Notes under the pieces: model-generated | The model's database searches: none | Seen by the model: the letters and a program-made list of their open reading frames with translations, nothing else | What the model was told of the DNA's origin: nothing | Part shown: piece after piece, positions 33,713-42,605 of the stretch | Layout of the letters: every line of letters starts with the position of its first letter | How positions within the stretch are numbered: the stretch's first letter is position 1 | Made by a program: the position numbers and the translations under genes | NCBI GenBank assembly: GCA_010202645.1 | Contig: CP047920.1 | Span: 62,001 to 126,000, forward strand | Direction of reading: 5' to 3' | Source: Candidatus Saccharibacteria bacterium oral taxon 488 | Lineage (GTDB): Bacteria; Patescibacteriota; Saccharimonadia; Saccharimonadales; Saccharimonadaceae | Length of the DNA: 64,000 nucleotides

Positions 33713-34273
33713 ATGTATCAGCCGACAGATCTTAAAAAGGGTACGGTTTGTCAGATTGACGGTAAGCCATACCGCGTCATTGAATATGGACAGAAGGTTA
33801 TGGGGCGTGGAGGTTCTATTGTGAACGTTAAATTGAAAAACTTACTGGACGGAAGTGTCATCCCGAAGACCTTTAAGGGCCAAGACAAAATTGAGTCAGC
33901 TGAGGTGACTAGTAAGACTGTTCAATATTTATATCATGACGGAGATATGTTCTGCTTCATGGATCCAGAAAGTTTTGAGCAATTTGAACTGTCTAATGAT
34001 GTGGTAGATGAGGCAAAAAATTATTTGAAAGAGGGTTGTGAGTTGAATCTCCAGGTGTTTGACGGGCGAGTGATTAATGTTGAATTACCAAAAAATCTCT
34101 ATCTCGAAGTTACATATACTGAAGATGTTGTGAAGGGCGACACAACCTCAAGCGTACTTAAGGATGCAACGCTTGAGACGGGCCTTGTCGTTAAGGTGCC
34201 AGCGTTCATTAAGCAGGGCGATATTGTCAGTGTCGACACGGCGACGGGTGAATATCGAGAGCGCAAAAAATAA
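33713..34273 (+). CDS. efp: Translation elongation factor P
   Basis: EF-P relieves ribosome stalling at polyproline, which matters here because several proteins (for example 16593, 24344) have proline-rich stretches. The 186-residue protein has the KOW-like domain I (LKKGTVCQIDGKPYRVIEYG), two OB domains and a C-terminal conserved GLVVKVPAFIKQGD and ATGEYRERKK. The tip of the domain I loop reads VMGRGGS, with Arg where E. coli has the modified Lys34. Arg tips are rhamnosylated by EarP in some bacteria; no modification gene is seen nearby. A strong terminator follows. Confidence 0.95.
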   Translation: MYQPTDLKKGTVCQIDGKPYRVIEYGQKVMGRGGSIVNVKLKNLLDGSVIPKTFKGQDKIESAEVTSKTVQYLYHDGDMFCFMDPESFEQFELSNDVVDEAKNYLKEGCELNLQVFDGRVINVELPKNLYLEVTYTEDVVKGDTTSSVLKDATLETGLVVKVPAFIKQGDIVSVDTATGEYRERKK

Positions 34274-34294
34274 CAAACGGGCCCTCCTGTTAGA

Positions 34295-34328
34295 AGCGTC
34301 GCCCAGAGTGCTTGGGCGACGCTTTTTG
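34295..34328 (+). terminator. Rho-independent terminator of efp
   Basis: A perfect 11-bp stem (AGCGTCGCCCA at 34295-34305 with TGGGCGACGCT at 34313-34323) with a 7-base loop, followed by TTTTTGTTGTT. Confidence 0.93.
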
Positions 34329-34335
34329 TTGTTAT

Positions 34336-34588
34336 GAATACATCAAATAACGATAAAGAATGGAACAAGATTTTAGGTATTGGTGCTAAAAATACAACGT
34401 AATGTATGTATAGCTGGTAGGGTGTTTTTGGTGATACATATGATAATTGTTTTCATGAAAATTATGGGCCTATTTGCGATAATGGTGAGAGTCTTTTTGG
34501 CTAATACAGAGGTAAATATAACTATTGATGTATAAATTACACTGATGCGTAGTATACAACGTTGTATTTTAGTTAACGTATAATTAAC
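34336..34588 (+). other. AT-rich intergenic region without a gene
   Basis: This AT-rich stretch after the efp terminator holds only a 22-codon open frame (34336-34404) with no ribosome binding site, which I do not call. A TATAAT at 34579-34584, with a poor -35, lies immediately before the structured element at 34589. Confidence 0.4.
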
Positions 34589-34671
34589 GATAGCGAAGAT
34601 CGGCCTATGGGTAAAAGCAAGAGTAGTTATTGATGTATCTATAACAGCAGTTTCGCTATCGCAGTAGGTCG
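34589..34671 (+). ncRNA. Candidate pseudoknot RNA or riboswitch upstream of tlyA
   Basis: A 9-bp perfect stem pairs GATAGCGAA (34589-34597) with TTCGCTATC (34652-34660). Inside its loop, CGGCCTA (34601-34607) can pair with TAGGTCG (34665-34671) just outside the stem, with one G-U, which makes an H-type pseudoknot. GTTAT (34626-34630) and ATAAC (34641-34645) add an inner hairpin. A TATAAT ends at 34584, so the RNA would begin at the stem. It may be a small RNA or a leader of tlyA; I cannot name a known class. Confidence 0.5.
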
Positions 34672-34717
34672 TTAGTTATTGAGAAAAATATGTATTCAGG
34701 CTACAATGAGAAGTGAC

Positions 34718-35488
34718 ATGAAGCAGCGATTAGATAAAATGATGCTAGAACGCAGGTTGGTCGAATCGCGTTCCGAGGCAGAGAGCTGGATAGGCTTAGG
34801 GCAAGTTATGGTCAATGGTAAGGTGGCGACGCGTCCCGGATGTTTCGTTAATGAGACAGCAGACATTACGTTGCTGACTCGTGAGCGGTACGTTTCGCGT
34901 GCAGGCCTCAAGCTGGCGAGTGTGGCGGATAGTTTTCGGTTGGACTTTCAGGGAAAAACGGTGCTGGATATAGGGTCGAGTACCGGTGGATTTACTGATT
35001 TTGCGCTGCGTCATGGCGCCCGATGCGTGTATGCTGTTGATGTGGGCACGAATCAGTTGCACTATCGACTGCGTGACGATCGGCGCATAATATTATATGA
35101 AAAGACAGACATTCGTGACTTTGAGCTTGATTGTCCACCAGACATTATCGTGGGAGATGTGTCATTTATTAGTCTGCGTGACATTCTACCACACGTTGCA
35201 AAGCGGCTGATGGGTAGTGCGACAGTGCTTGTAGCAATGGTAAAGCCGCAGTTCGAGGCGGGGCGTCATTTGGTACAAAAGGGTGTTGTAAAAAATGCTG
35301 CTATACGACGAAAGATCCTGATTGATTTTGAGCAATGGGCAAAACAGTACTTTGTAGTTCTTGGTAAAAAGGATAGCACTGTCGCTGGCAGTAGGGGTAA
35401 TGTTGAGCGCTTTTATAAGTTACAACTGAAAAATAACAGAGGTAATAGCTGTAGTAAAAAGGGCATCGTTGTACTTAAATCAACGTAG
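34718..35488 (+). CDS. tlyA: TlyA-family rRNA 2'-O-methyltransferase
   Basis: TlyA methylates the 2'-O of cytidines in 16S and/or 23S rRNA using S-adenosylmethionine. The 256-residue protein has an N-terminal S4 RNA-binding domain (KQRLDKMMLERRLVESRSEAESWI to about residue 60) and an FtsJ-like methyltransferase domain (VLDIGSSTGGFTDFAL, GDVSFISL, MVKPQFEAG, SRGNVERF). ATG 34718 is preferred because an earlier ATG (34706) overlaps a TACAAT (34702-34707); the gap from -10 to ATG is 10 bases. Codons are AT-richer than in neighbours. It is convergent with ychF. Confidence 0.9.
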   Translation: MKQRLDKMMLERRLVESRSEAESWIGLGQVMVNGKVATRPGCFVNETADITLLTRERYVSRAGLKLASVADSFRLDFQGKTVLDIGSSTGGFTDFALRHGARCVYAVDVGTNQLHYRLRDDRRIILYEKTDIRDFELDCPPDIIVGDVSFISLRDILPHVAKRLMGSATVLVAMVKPQFEAGRHLVQKGVVKNAAIRRKILIDFEQWAKQYFVVLGKKDSTVAGSRGNVERFYKLQLKNNRGNSCSKKGIVVLKST

Positions 35489-35505
35489 TATAATATACAA
35501 TAATG

Positions 35506-36585
35506 TTAGACATTGAACCGAAATTCGACAACATCGTTAGGCTGCATGATGTAATTTTTACCTTCAGTACGTATTTTACCCGCTTCACGGGCCTTAGCTT
35601 CTGAACCTGCGGCAACAAGGTCGTGGTAGCTAATGACTTGCGCGGCGATGAATCCGCGCTCAAAGTCTGAGTGGATGACGCCAGCAGCCTGTGGCGCCGT
35701 CCAGCCTTTATGTATTGTCCATGCTCTAACTTCTTTCTGACCTGCCGTGAGATAGCTTTGTAGACCAAGTACGTCGTACGCGGCATGGATAAGCTGCGAC
35801 AATCCAGTTTCGGAAGCCCCGTAGCTATCAAGTAGTTCCAAGGCGTCATTATTTGACAATTCTCTGAGCTCTTCTTCAAGCTTGGCACAAATGAATAATA
35901 CTCGGGCTGGCGCGACGAGTTTGGCAAGCTTTTCTTGTAGGGCATGGTCGCCGAGCCCCGACTCGTCAACATTAAATGTATAAATAATTGGCTTGGCGGT
36001 GAGTAAATGAAGATCATTAATTATCTCATATTTGATATTTTCTATAGACGCTATTGGCGTGCCTGAATTAAGTGACGTTAGGAGTGTCTCAAGGTATGTA
36101 GCTGCCCGTCGTGCCTCCGGCTTGGCTTTGGCTTCTTTCTGGAGACGAGGCAGACGATGTTCTATGGTTTGGATGTCGGCAAGGATAAGTTCGGTATTGA
36201 TGATGTCAATGTCGGCCTGAGGGTTAATTGGGGTATTGTCGTGTCGTAATATATCTGAGTTTTCAAAGGCGCGAACGATGTGGATAATGGCGTCGCATTC
36301 ACGAATATTGTGCAGGAATTTATTGCCAAGCCCTTCTCCTTTTGAGGCGCCGGCTACCAATCCAGCGATGTCGACGAACGTTACGGTCGCTGGGATAATT
36401 TTTTGCGTATCATACAGTTCTGCGAGTACATTGAGCCGCTCGTCGGGAACCGGTACGATGCCAGTATTTGGTTCAATGGTGGCAAATGGGTAATTAGCCG
36501 CTAGAATATTGTTGTTAGTAAGCGCATTAAATATGGTCGACTTGCCGACATTTGGCAGGCCGACGATTCCGATTGATAGACTCAT
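35506..36585 (-). CDS. ychF: Ribosome-binding ATPase YchF (OLA1 family)
   Basis: YchF is a P-loop ATPase of the Obg superfamily that binds ribosomes and takes part in stress and redox responses. The 359-residue protein has G1 (GLPNVGKSTIFNALT), G3 (VDIAGLVAGASKGEGLGN), the YTFNVDESG segment in place of NKxD (ATP preference) and the C-terminal TGS domain (VRAWTIHKGWTAPQAAGVIHSDFE). Length is typical. The start at 36585 follows TATAAT (complement of 36593-36598) by 7 bases, so the mRNA should be leaderless; the longer reading crosses the promoter. Confidence 0.95.
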   Translation of the reverse strand: MSLSIGIVGLPNVGKSTIFNALTNNNILAANYPFATIEPNTGIVPVPDERLNVLAELYDTQKIIPATVTFVDIAGLVAGASKGEGLGNKFLHNIRECDAIIHIVRAFENSDILRHDNTPINPQADIDIINTELILADIQTIEHRLPRLQKEAKAKPEARRAATYLETLLTSLNSGTPIASIENIKYEIINDLHLLTAKPIIYTFNVDESGLGDHALQEKLAKLVAPARVLFICAKLEEELRELSNNDALELLDSYGASETGLSQLIHAAYDVLGLQSYLTAGQKEVRAWTIHKGWTAPQAAGVIHSDFERGFIAAQVISYHDLVAAGSEAKAREAGKIRTEGKNYIMQPNDVVEFRFNV

Positions 36586-36649
36586 ATCGTGTATTATAAC
36601 AAATTCCACAAACTTGCCTCAGTATATAATATGTATTAGAATAAGCAGT

Positions 36650-37144
36650 ATGAATAAGGTTATTGTCTCGCGAATATTTATGATAGCGGGTATCGTGTTA
36701 AGTATCGGGGCGATAGTCGCCGTTATCATGATGGTGATGGGACGATTGCATGTTGGGCTAAAAGAGCCGAGTCAAGACATCGCGCCAACCGCTAAGATGA
36801 TATGTGGCGAGGATATGATAAAAGAATATCGGTCAATTATCGCTGCGCCAAATGGGTATGGTCCGACAGCGCTTGAGGGGCTGGTGAAGAAGATCTCAGA
36901 GCGTGGTGGTCCGGGTGACGATGCGGTGTGTCACTATATTGTGCTTCACGATGCATCGCTACGGAATGATCGCCAGCGGATTGATCAGATTCATCAAGGG
37001 TTGGTCAACTCGATGAAGATGCGTCAGGCGGTCGAGCCGTTTTATCGACTGGGCATTAATCAGGATACGGTAAAAGCACTGGTCGAGATCGGTAAGGCTG
37101 ATGCGGGTGCGGGGAATAAGGATGGTACACCGGGTCAGGGTTAG
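36650..37144 (+). CDS. Unknown membrane-anchored protein at head of surface/pilus locus
   Basis: A 164-residue protein with an N-terminal signal anchor (about residues 7-30) and a helical outer domain with two cysteines (in MICGED and AVCHYIV). No family recognised. A promoter (TTGCCT, 17 bases, TAGAAT at 36637-36642) ends 7 bases before the ATG, so the mRNA is probably leaderless. It overlaps the next gene by 23 bases, so it belongs to the operon that encodes two large secreted proteins ahead of the pilus genes. Confidence 0.68.
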   Translation: MNKVIVSRIFMIAGIVLSIGAIVAVIMMVMGRLHVGLKEPSQDIAPTAKMICGEDMIKEYRSIIAAPNGYGPTALEGLVKKISERGGPGDDAVCHYIVLHDASLRNDRQRIDQIHQGLVNSMKMRQAVEPFYRLGINQDTVKALVEIGKADAGAGNKDGTPGQG

Positions 37145-38780
37145 GGTCGGACTACGGCTTGTTATTGGCTATATGCTGGCACTTGTGGTTGTCACATCGA
37201 CGTTGGCGATTATTGGTGTGGATAGAGCAGAGGCGGTGGACTGTAGCGGTTTGAGCGGTCGACGACGTTTGATGTGTATTAATGCGCGCAATGATGGTGA
37301 ACGGTTTGCGGTGCAATATATCTGTAAGGGCGGCGGAACGCGGTGCGGTGCGATGTGGATGTCGTCGCCTGGGACGTCGTATACGAATGATGTTATTAAC
37401 ACCGTTAGCTGGAATGCGACGTCATTATCACTTGACTTGAGGGGGTCAGTGAATGGCAACGGTCAGTCGCGAGCACGGGTGTGGGCGACAAATGTAACGG
37501 TTAGTCAGAATGGTCGGACATTACTATCTGGCGGCACGCTTGATCGTGGGACGCATCCATCGGGCGCGTACCACTGGGTTGATGGCGGTAGCAGCATTCG
37601 AGTAAATGGAATTGACATATCTGGTGTAGTTGCGCCAGGAAGTTCCGGTCGTATCATTTTGCAGGTGCGGCGCTGTTTCTATAGTAGTCCAGGCGGTAGC
37701 GGTGCTTGTGCGACACAAGACGTCGAGGTGTGGATTAAGCGTGAGCAGGCGCCAAATCAATGGACCGTCGAAGGGCAATCGCGAGTGTCAATCAATGGTG
37801 GCAGTTTAGTGCAAAACGCGACCGCTGCGCCAGGACAGCGCGTACGATTTTTTCATTATCTACGGAATAATTCTTCGTACACGATTCCTCCCTATACCCT
37901 AAAGCGCATAGGAATTAATCAGGATGTTAATGGCACGACAACGCATCATGCGTGGGCGTCGCCGTATACGCGTAGTGCTAGCCCGTGGAATACGTTTTAT
38001 GAGCCGAGCGATGTTAAGCCATATAATAATGTCTTTGGGGCTGAGGGGATCGTGACGCAGGATGATGTCGGTAAAACAGTATGTCAAAAGATTTTATGGC
38101 TGCCGGGTGCGTGGAATACTGACGGCTGGGGGGTTTCATCAAATGCCTGTGCATCGGTGCCGTATGATTATGAGTTGCGGCCGGAGGTGCAGGCGCCAGA
38201 TTATATTAATGAAGGAACGATTGAGGTGAGTGGCGTGACCGCGCGAATTAATCATACAGGATCGACACGGTCAAATCGGGCAAATTATGCTGTAGTGCGG
38301 TTTGTGTTAAGGGGTGGTGGAAATTATACCGTGCCGGGCGGTGAGGGAGTTGTTGTGCCGTATGATAGACGTTCGCCGGGTAATTTAGTGGGCGATTGGG
38401 ATTGTTATATCGCCAAGAACACGATTAAAAATAGTCGACCGGGTTTGCAGGTGGCAGATTGTACATCAAATAATTTGGCACGTAATGGCGCGGGAACAAT
38501 TATCCAGCGAGGTGGGCTGGAAATTCCGCTTGGCAAGGATAACTTGAGCGGAGTGACAATGACGACTGGTGACCAGTTGTGCTATATGACTATTGTGAGT
38601 ACATATAACCAACATGTGAATACCAGTACGTTTCGCTATGCGGTAGATTGTGCAAGAGTCGCTGGACGGCCAAAAGTTCAGTTCTGGGGGGCGGATGTGC
38701 GAGTTGGTGTCGGGATAGACGGTAGTGCGGGTAATAATAATGCGGAAGTCAGGACATCGCTGACGAGGGTGAGGCGATAG
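37122..38780 (+). CDS. Large secreted surface protein of unknown function
   Basis: A 552-residue protein with a basic N-terminus and a signal peptide (about residues 10-40, ending near RAEAVDC). The mature part is rich in Ser, Gly, Asn and Thr with many short beta strands and at least ten cysteines, typical of extracellular proteins with disulfides. No family recognised. It is directly followed by the 38781 gene (stop and ATG adjacent) and lies upstream of pilM, so a pilus-associated adhesin or tip role is plausible. I chose the ATG at 37122, inside the previous gene, because it gives a short n-region. Confidence 0.68.
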   Translation: MVHRVRVRVGLRLVIGYMLALVVVTSTLAIIGVDRAEAVDCSGLSGRRRLMCINARNDGERFAVQYICKGGGTRCGAMWMSSPGTSYTNDVINTVSWNATSLSLDLRGSVNGNGQSRARVWATNVTVSQNGRTLLSGGTLDRGTHPSGAYHWVDGGSSIRVNGIDISGVVAPGSSGRIILQVRRCFYSSPGGSGACATQDVEVWIKREQAPNQWTVEGQSRVSINGGSLVQNATAAPGQRVRFFHYLRNNSSYTIPPYTLKRIGINQDVNGTTTHHAWASPYTRSASPWNTFYEPSDVKPYNNVFGAEGIVTQDDVGKTVCQKILWLPGAWNTDGWGVSSNACASVPYDYELRPEVQAPDYINEGTIEVSGVTARINHTGSTRSNRANYAVVRFVLRGGGNYTVPGGEGVVVPYDRRSPGNLVGDWDCYIAKNTIKNSRPGLQVADCTSNNLARNGAGTIIQRGGLEIPLGKDNLSGVTMTTGDQLCYMTIVSTYNQHVNTSTFRYAVDCARVAGRPKVQFWGADVRVGVGIDGSAGNNNAEVRTSLTRVRR

Positions 38781-40790
38781 ATGGCGCTGCAGTTAAAAAC
38801 CCAAAGGTGGTGGATCGGGGTTGGTGCCGTTGGGTTAGTGGTATTCGGAAGCCTTGGAGTGTATATCTGGCGTCATTATATCAGCGTGACGGCGCAAGTA
38901 GCGCCTGACGTAACTCACGTCGAGAGGGTGGTGCTAGCAGCAAGTACGACAACGCCACCGGGCGGCAGTAGTTATGACCCAGCCACGTCGTATCACATGC
39001 CGTGGGAGAAATATCCGGTTGGCGAGAGAGAGCAGCTCGGCGGGATGCCAGAACGGATTAGTAGTTGGCCAATGGCCGGGGATGGTGGATCTGACTGTCG
39101 TGTGAACGCAAATGCTACGACAGTGGTCGATGGTATTGGCGGGACATTTAATTATGGTGGGTTTATGATGATGCCATCACCGATGTCCGGTAATCGAACG
39201 GTTGGTCAGGATAAGTGTAGCGGATCGGTGTCAACATGGACGGCACCGGACGGTGAAAATAGCACATCTTCGGCAACGCCAGCACCGAGTTGGTTTGACG
39301 ACGTGGTAGCGGCCAATAGCGGTGGTCTAGCGGGCGGAGCATATGTTAATCCACGAGCGTATGGTGGCTGGGCGACGGATGCTAATGCCACGACGAAAGT
39401 ACCATTTGGTGTACCTGCCCAACGATCGGGCGCGGCTGGGGCGGCTGAGTTTGCCGAATGCGGTGGTGTCATCAAAGAGTCAGGAACATCTACGTGGGCA
39501 ACCGATGGAGCGTTTCGGCAGCCGTTATATGATCAAGGCGGCCAGTCGAAGCCGCTCTGGGGTGCGCGTTGTAAGGACGAGACAAAGTTGAAAGAGACAC
39601 TGACCCGGCGTCACAATGCGCCGCAAACTGATACCAATGGTGAAAATTACGTGAAGTCGTCTGGCGTAACGCTATTTCGGCAGAAATTCCGGCTGACGAG
39701 CCAGCAGCTTGAAGAGATTCGTCAGCTGGATTTGTTGAACGACGGACGATCGGGACTGTACTTGCGTTTGGCGGTTGATGATTATGCGGCGGTGTATATT
39801 AATGGCAAGCCAGTCTTTGCCAATCCGAAAGCGTCGTCTGGTGTCGAGATGAGGAGAATCATCGCGGATTATTTACGAGCTGGTGATAATGTAATTGCTC
39901 TAGAGGTGCAAGATGCGATTGCTCCAACTAGCCTCGCCAATGCTAATGCGGCTGCTCGGTGGCTGCTCGGTGTGTATGCGCCAAAGGGGTGGCAGCCGGT
40001 GCCGGGGGAGCCGCGACTATACGGGTCGTGGGCGGAATATGCCATTAGTGCGCCTGGACAAATTATTTCTTCTTCGGGAGCAGGACTATCATCTACGCCG
40101 ACAGGGCGAACGGGGGCGATTGAGGCACGGCAATATAATGATCTGACATTTCAAAACACTAACACCCCGTTTGGTAATTTTCGCGACAAGATGCCGACCG
40201 TACGCACACCTGATGCCTATTTTACGAACACAGGAAATTTGTCTGGGGCGGTGTCTATGAGCGACGTGACTAGTGGCGTGTATCAGGCTGGCAACCTGAC
40301 GATTACCGGTGGAGAAATTAAGCGTGGCCGGCAAATTGTTATCAAATCGAGCGGCGTGGTGACTATCAAGGGTGACGTAAAGCAGGAGGGTGGTAACTAT
40401 TCGGCGGCTCGGGATCTACCGCAGTTGATTATCAGCGCTCGGCATATTATCATTGAGCCGAATGTGACGCAGCTTGATGCTTGGCTGGTGGCCAAGAATG
40501 GTACAATTAACACCTGTGATACCATAGTTCGTGATAGTCGTCAGTGGCTGTCGGGGCTGGATGCGAAGACATGTGAAAAACAGTTGCGGATTAACGGTCC
40601 GATTATCGCGAAGCACCTCTTTTTGCGTCGTACATTCACGAAGGGTGGCGATACCTCTGGCAATAATCCAGGCGAGCCGGCGGAAATATTGAATTTGCGT
40701 GCCGATGCATATTTGTGGGGAAATGAGCGGTCGAAAGAATCAGGGGCTATCAAAACGATGCATCTAAAGGAATTGCCGCCGCGTTTTTAA
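38781..40790 (+). CDS. Large membrane-anchored surface protein (possible adhesin)
   Basis: A 669-residue protein with an N-terminal signal anchor (about residues 11-30), a Gly/Ser/Thr-rich region, then a segment near residues 300-395 (GLYLRLAVDDYAAVYINGKPV, RAGDNVIALEVQD) that resembles a jelly-roll, galactose-binding-like domain. The last 250 residues show repeated beta strands (ITGGEIKRGRQIVIKSSGVVTI) like a beta-helix or polymer-forming domain. It begins immediately after the previous stop and ends 40 bases before pilM. A role in binding the host bacterium is inference from position and composition. Confidence 0.68.
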   Translation: MALQLKTQRWWIGVGAVGLVVFGSLGVYIWRHYISVTAQVAPDVTHVERVVLAASTTTPPGGSSYDPATSYHMPWEKYPVGEREQLGGMPERISSWPMAGDGGSDCRVNANATTVVDGIGGTFNYGGFMMMPSPMSGNRTVGQDKCSGSVSTWTAPDGENSTSSATPAPSWFDDVVAANSGGLAGGAYVNPRAYGGWATDANATTKVPFGVPAQRSGAAGAAEFAECGGVIKESGTSTWATDGAFRQPLYDQGGQSKPLWGARCKDETKLKETLTRRHNAPQTDTNGENYVKSSGVTLFRQKFRLTSQQLEEIRQLDLLNDGRSGLYLRLAVDDYAAVYINGKPVFANPKASSGVEMRRIIADYLRAGDNVIALEVQDAIAPTSLANANAAARWLLGVYAPKGWQPVPGEPRLYGSWAEYAISAPGQIISSSGAGLSSTPTGRTGAIEARQYNDLTFQNTNTPFGNFRDKMPTVRTPDAYFTNTGNLSGAVSMSDVTSGVYQAGNLTITGGEIKRGRQIVIKSSGVVTIKGDVKQEGGNYSAARDLPQLIISARHIIIEPNVTQLDAWLVAKNGTINTCDTIVRDSRQWLSGLDAKTCEKQLRINGPIIAKHLFLRRTFTKGGDTSGNNPGEPAEILNLRADAYLWGNERSKESGAIKTMHLKELPPRF

Positions 40791-40830
40791 GGGTTTTACA
40801 TTTTAAAATGCTTATGTATAATAGAATAGT

Positions 40831-41877
40831 ATGAAAATAGCAAAAGGGCTGGGCGACTTTTTCGGATTAGACATCGGGACGAATGCGGTGCGTGTCGTTC
40901 AGCTGGCGCGAACGAGCAACGGATGGAATCTGCTGCACTATGGTTATGCGCCTGTCGACCCGAAGGTTACAGGTAGTGATTCACCAGAGGCGCAGCGTAA
41001 GCTTGGTGAAGTGATCATGACTGCTGTCGGACAGAGCGGTATCAAGACGCAAAATGTAGCGATTGGCTTACCGTCGAGCAAGACCTTTACGGCGATTATT
41101 GATGTACCAAAAGTGTCAGACCAAGAGCTAAAGGCGACCATGAAATACCAGGTCGATCAGTACATTCCTATGGCGATTGAGGATGCCAAGGTTGACTGGG
41201 CGCTACTCGGCGACAGCTTGCGCGAGCAGGGCCAGTATGAGGTACTATTGACGAGTGCAGCGATTAGTTATGTCGAGGAACGGCTTGAGTTTATTGAAGG
41301 TCTTGGCTTTAATGTGGTCGCTGAGGAACCGGATCCGATCGCGATGCTTCGGGCATTAGCGCCGACTGATGGAGCAACCGCAAAGCTAGTTTTGGATATG
41401 GGCGAACATTCGACTGACTTGGCAGTCATTTATGGCGATATGCCGCGGCTAGTGCGCACGGTGCCGAGCGGACTGCAAGCGTTGGTGCGGGCGGCAGTGC
41501 AAAATCTCAACGTGCAGGATGATCAGGCTCGCCAGTTTATTATCAAGTTTGGCTTGGCACCTGACCGGCTTGAGGGGCAAGTTCTCAGGGCGATTGACGG
41601 CGTGCTGGATAATTTTGCGGCTGAGCTGACCAAATCAATCAAGTTCTTCCAGACGCGCTACCCGAGTATTTCCGTGTCAGGAATTCTGCTGTCGGGCTTT
41701 GGCGCAGCGATACCGATGATGGATAATTACATTGCTAACAAGACTGGTATACCAGCGACTACGGCTGATCCGTGGCAGCATGTCAGTCTTGGGCAGGCCG
41801 ATCAGCAAAAATTAGCACCAATTGCCTCGGAGTTTGCGACGGTCGTTGGTTTAGCGCAGCGGAGGAATGGATCGTGA
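40831..41877 (+). CDS. pilM: Type IV pilus assembly protein PilM
   Basis: PilM is an actin-like cytoplasmic ATPase that binds the N-terminus of PilN and links the inner-membrane platform to the assembly ATPases. The 348-residue protein has FFGLDIGTNAVRVVQL (phosphate 1), the KATMKYQVDQYIPM stretch, VLDMGEHSTDLAVIYG (phosphate 2) and GILLSGFGAAIPMM (adenosine site). TATAAT (40817-40822) ends 8 bases before the ATG. Its stop overlaps the pilN GTG by 4 bases. Confidence 0.93.
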   Translation: MKIAKGLGDFFGLDIGTNAVRVVQLARTSNGWNLLHYGYAPVDPKVTGSDSPEAQRKLGEVIMTAVGQSGIKTQNVAIGLPSSKTFTAIIDVPKVSDQELKATMKYQVDQYIPMAIEDAKVDWALLGDSLREQGQYEVLLTSAAISYVEERLEFIEGLGFNVVAEEPDPIAMLRALAPTDGATAKLVLDMGEHSTDLAVIYGDMPRLVRTVPSGLQALVRAAVQNLNVQDDQARQFIIKFGLAPDRLEGQVLRAIDGVLDNFAAELTKSIKFFQTRYPSISVSGILLSGFGAAIPMMDNYIANKTGIPATTADPWQHVSLGQADQQKLAPIASEFATVVGLAQRRNGS

Positions 41878-42605
41878 TTGAGATTAACTTGATTCCTGAT
41901 GTCAAGCGCGAGTTACTTCGGGCAAAAATGATGCGTAACGCTGTCACCGCGATGTCGATAACCGTCGGCATGATCGCGGTCGGGGTGGCGGTTGCGCTTG
42001 GCTTAATCTTTGGTGGTCAGATAGCCTTGGAGGCGCTGCATGATGGAACAATCAAGAACAAAGCGCGCGAGCTGACGTCGATTGAAGATCTCGATAAGTT
42101 AGTAACTATTCAGCATCAGCTGGCAACAATCAACAAATTATCAAGTGAGCGTCAGGCTGACTCGCGACTATTTGACGTGATGACGGCGGTCAATCCGGTG
42201 GCGCCAAATAGTATTAAAATCGCGACGCTAAAGCTCAAACCAGAGTCACGGACAATTACTATTGAGGGATCGGCCGAGAATGGCTATATCGCGCTGGAGA
42301 TATTTAAGAAGACGATTACTAATACGACTGTACAGACAACACAAAATGGGCAAGAGGTTAAACAGCCGTTGGCTGAGAATCTGCAGGCGGGTGAGGCCAG
42401 CTTTGGTGAAGATGCCAACGGTAAGAAGGTGTTGCGCTTCTCGTTCACGTTTACCTATCCGGCAGAATTGTTCTCGAAAACGAGCGGCTCAGTGGTGATT
42501 GCGACGCCAAACGGTAAAGTTGATGTGACTGATTCGCGGCTGGGGGTACCAGAGAGCCTATTTGCCAAGAAGCCAAAAGACGCTTCAAATAAGGAGAAAA
42601 ACTAA
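41874..42605 (+). CDS. pilN: Type IV pilus assembly protein PilN
   Basis: PilN spans the inner membrane and holds PilM through its N-terminal INLIPD motif, which is present at residues 4-9 (VIEINLIPDVKREL). A membrane helix spans about 26-50, and the rest is a ferredoxin-like domain outside. The 243-residue length is typical. GTG at 41874 overlaps the pilM stop (GTGA). The longer frame upstream lies within pilM. pilO follows with a 1-base overlap. Confidence 0.9.
   Translation: MIEINLIPDVKRELLRAKMMRNAVTAMSITVGMIAVGVAVALGLIFGGQIALEALHDGTIKNKARELTSIEDLDKLVTIQHQLATINKLSSERQADSRLFDVMTAVNPVAPNSIKIATLKLKPESRTITIEGSAENGYIALEIFKKTITNTTVQTTQNGQEVKQPLAENLQAGEASFGEDANGKKVLRFSFTFTYPAELFSKTSGSVVIATPNGKVDVTDSRLGVPESLFAKKPKDASNKEKN

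Noticed and set aside
34336-34404. A 22-codon open frame after efp
   Set aside because: It has no ribosome binding site or -10 element and no coding character; it follows the terminator T run by chance.
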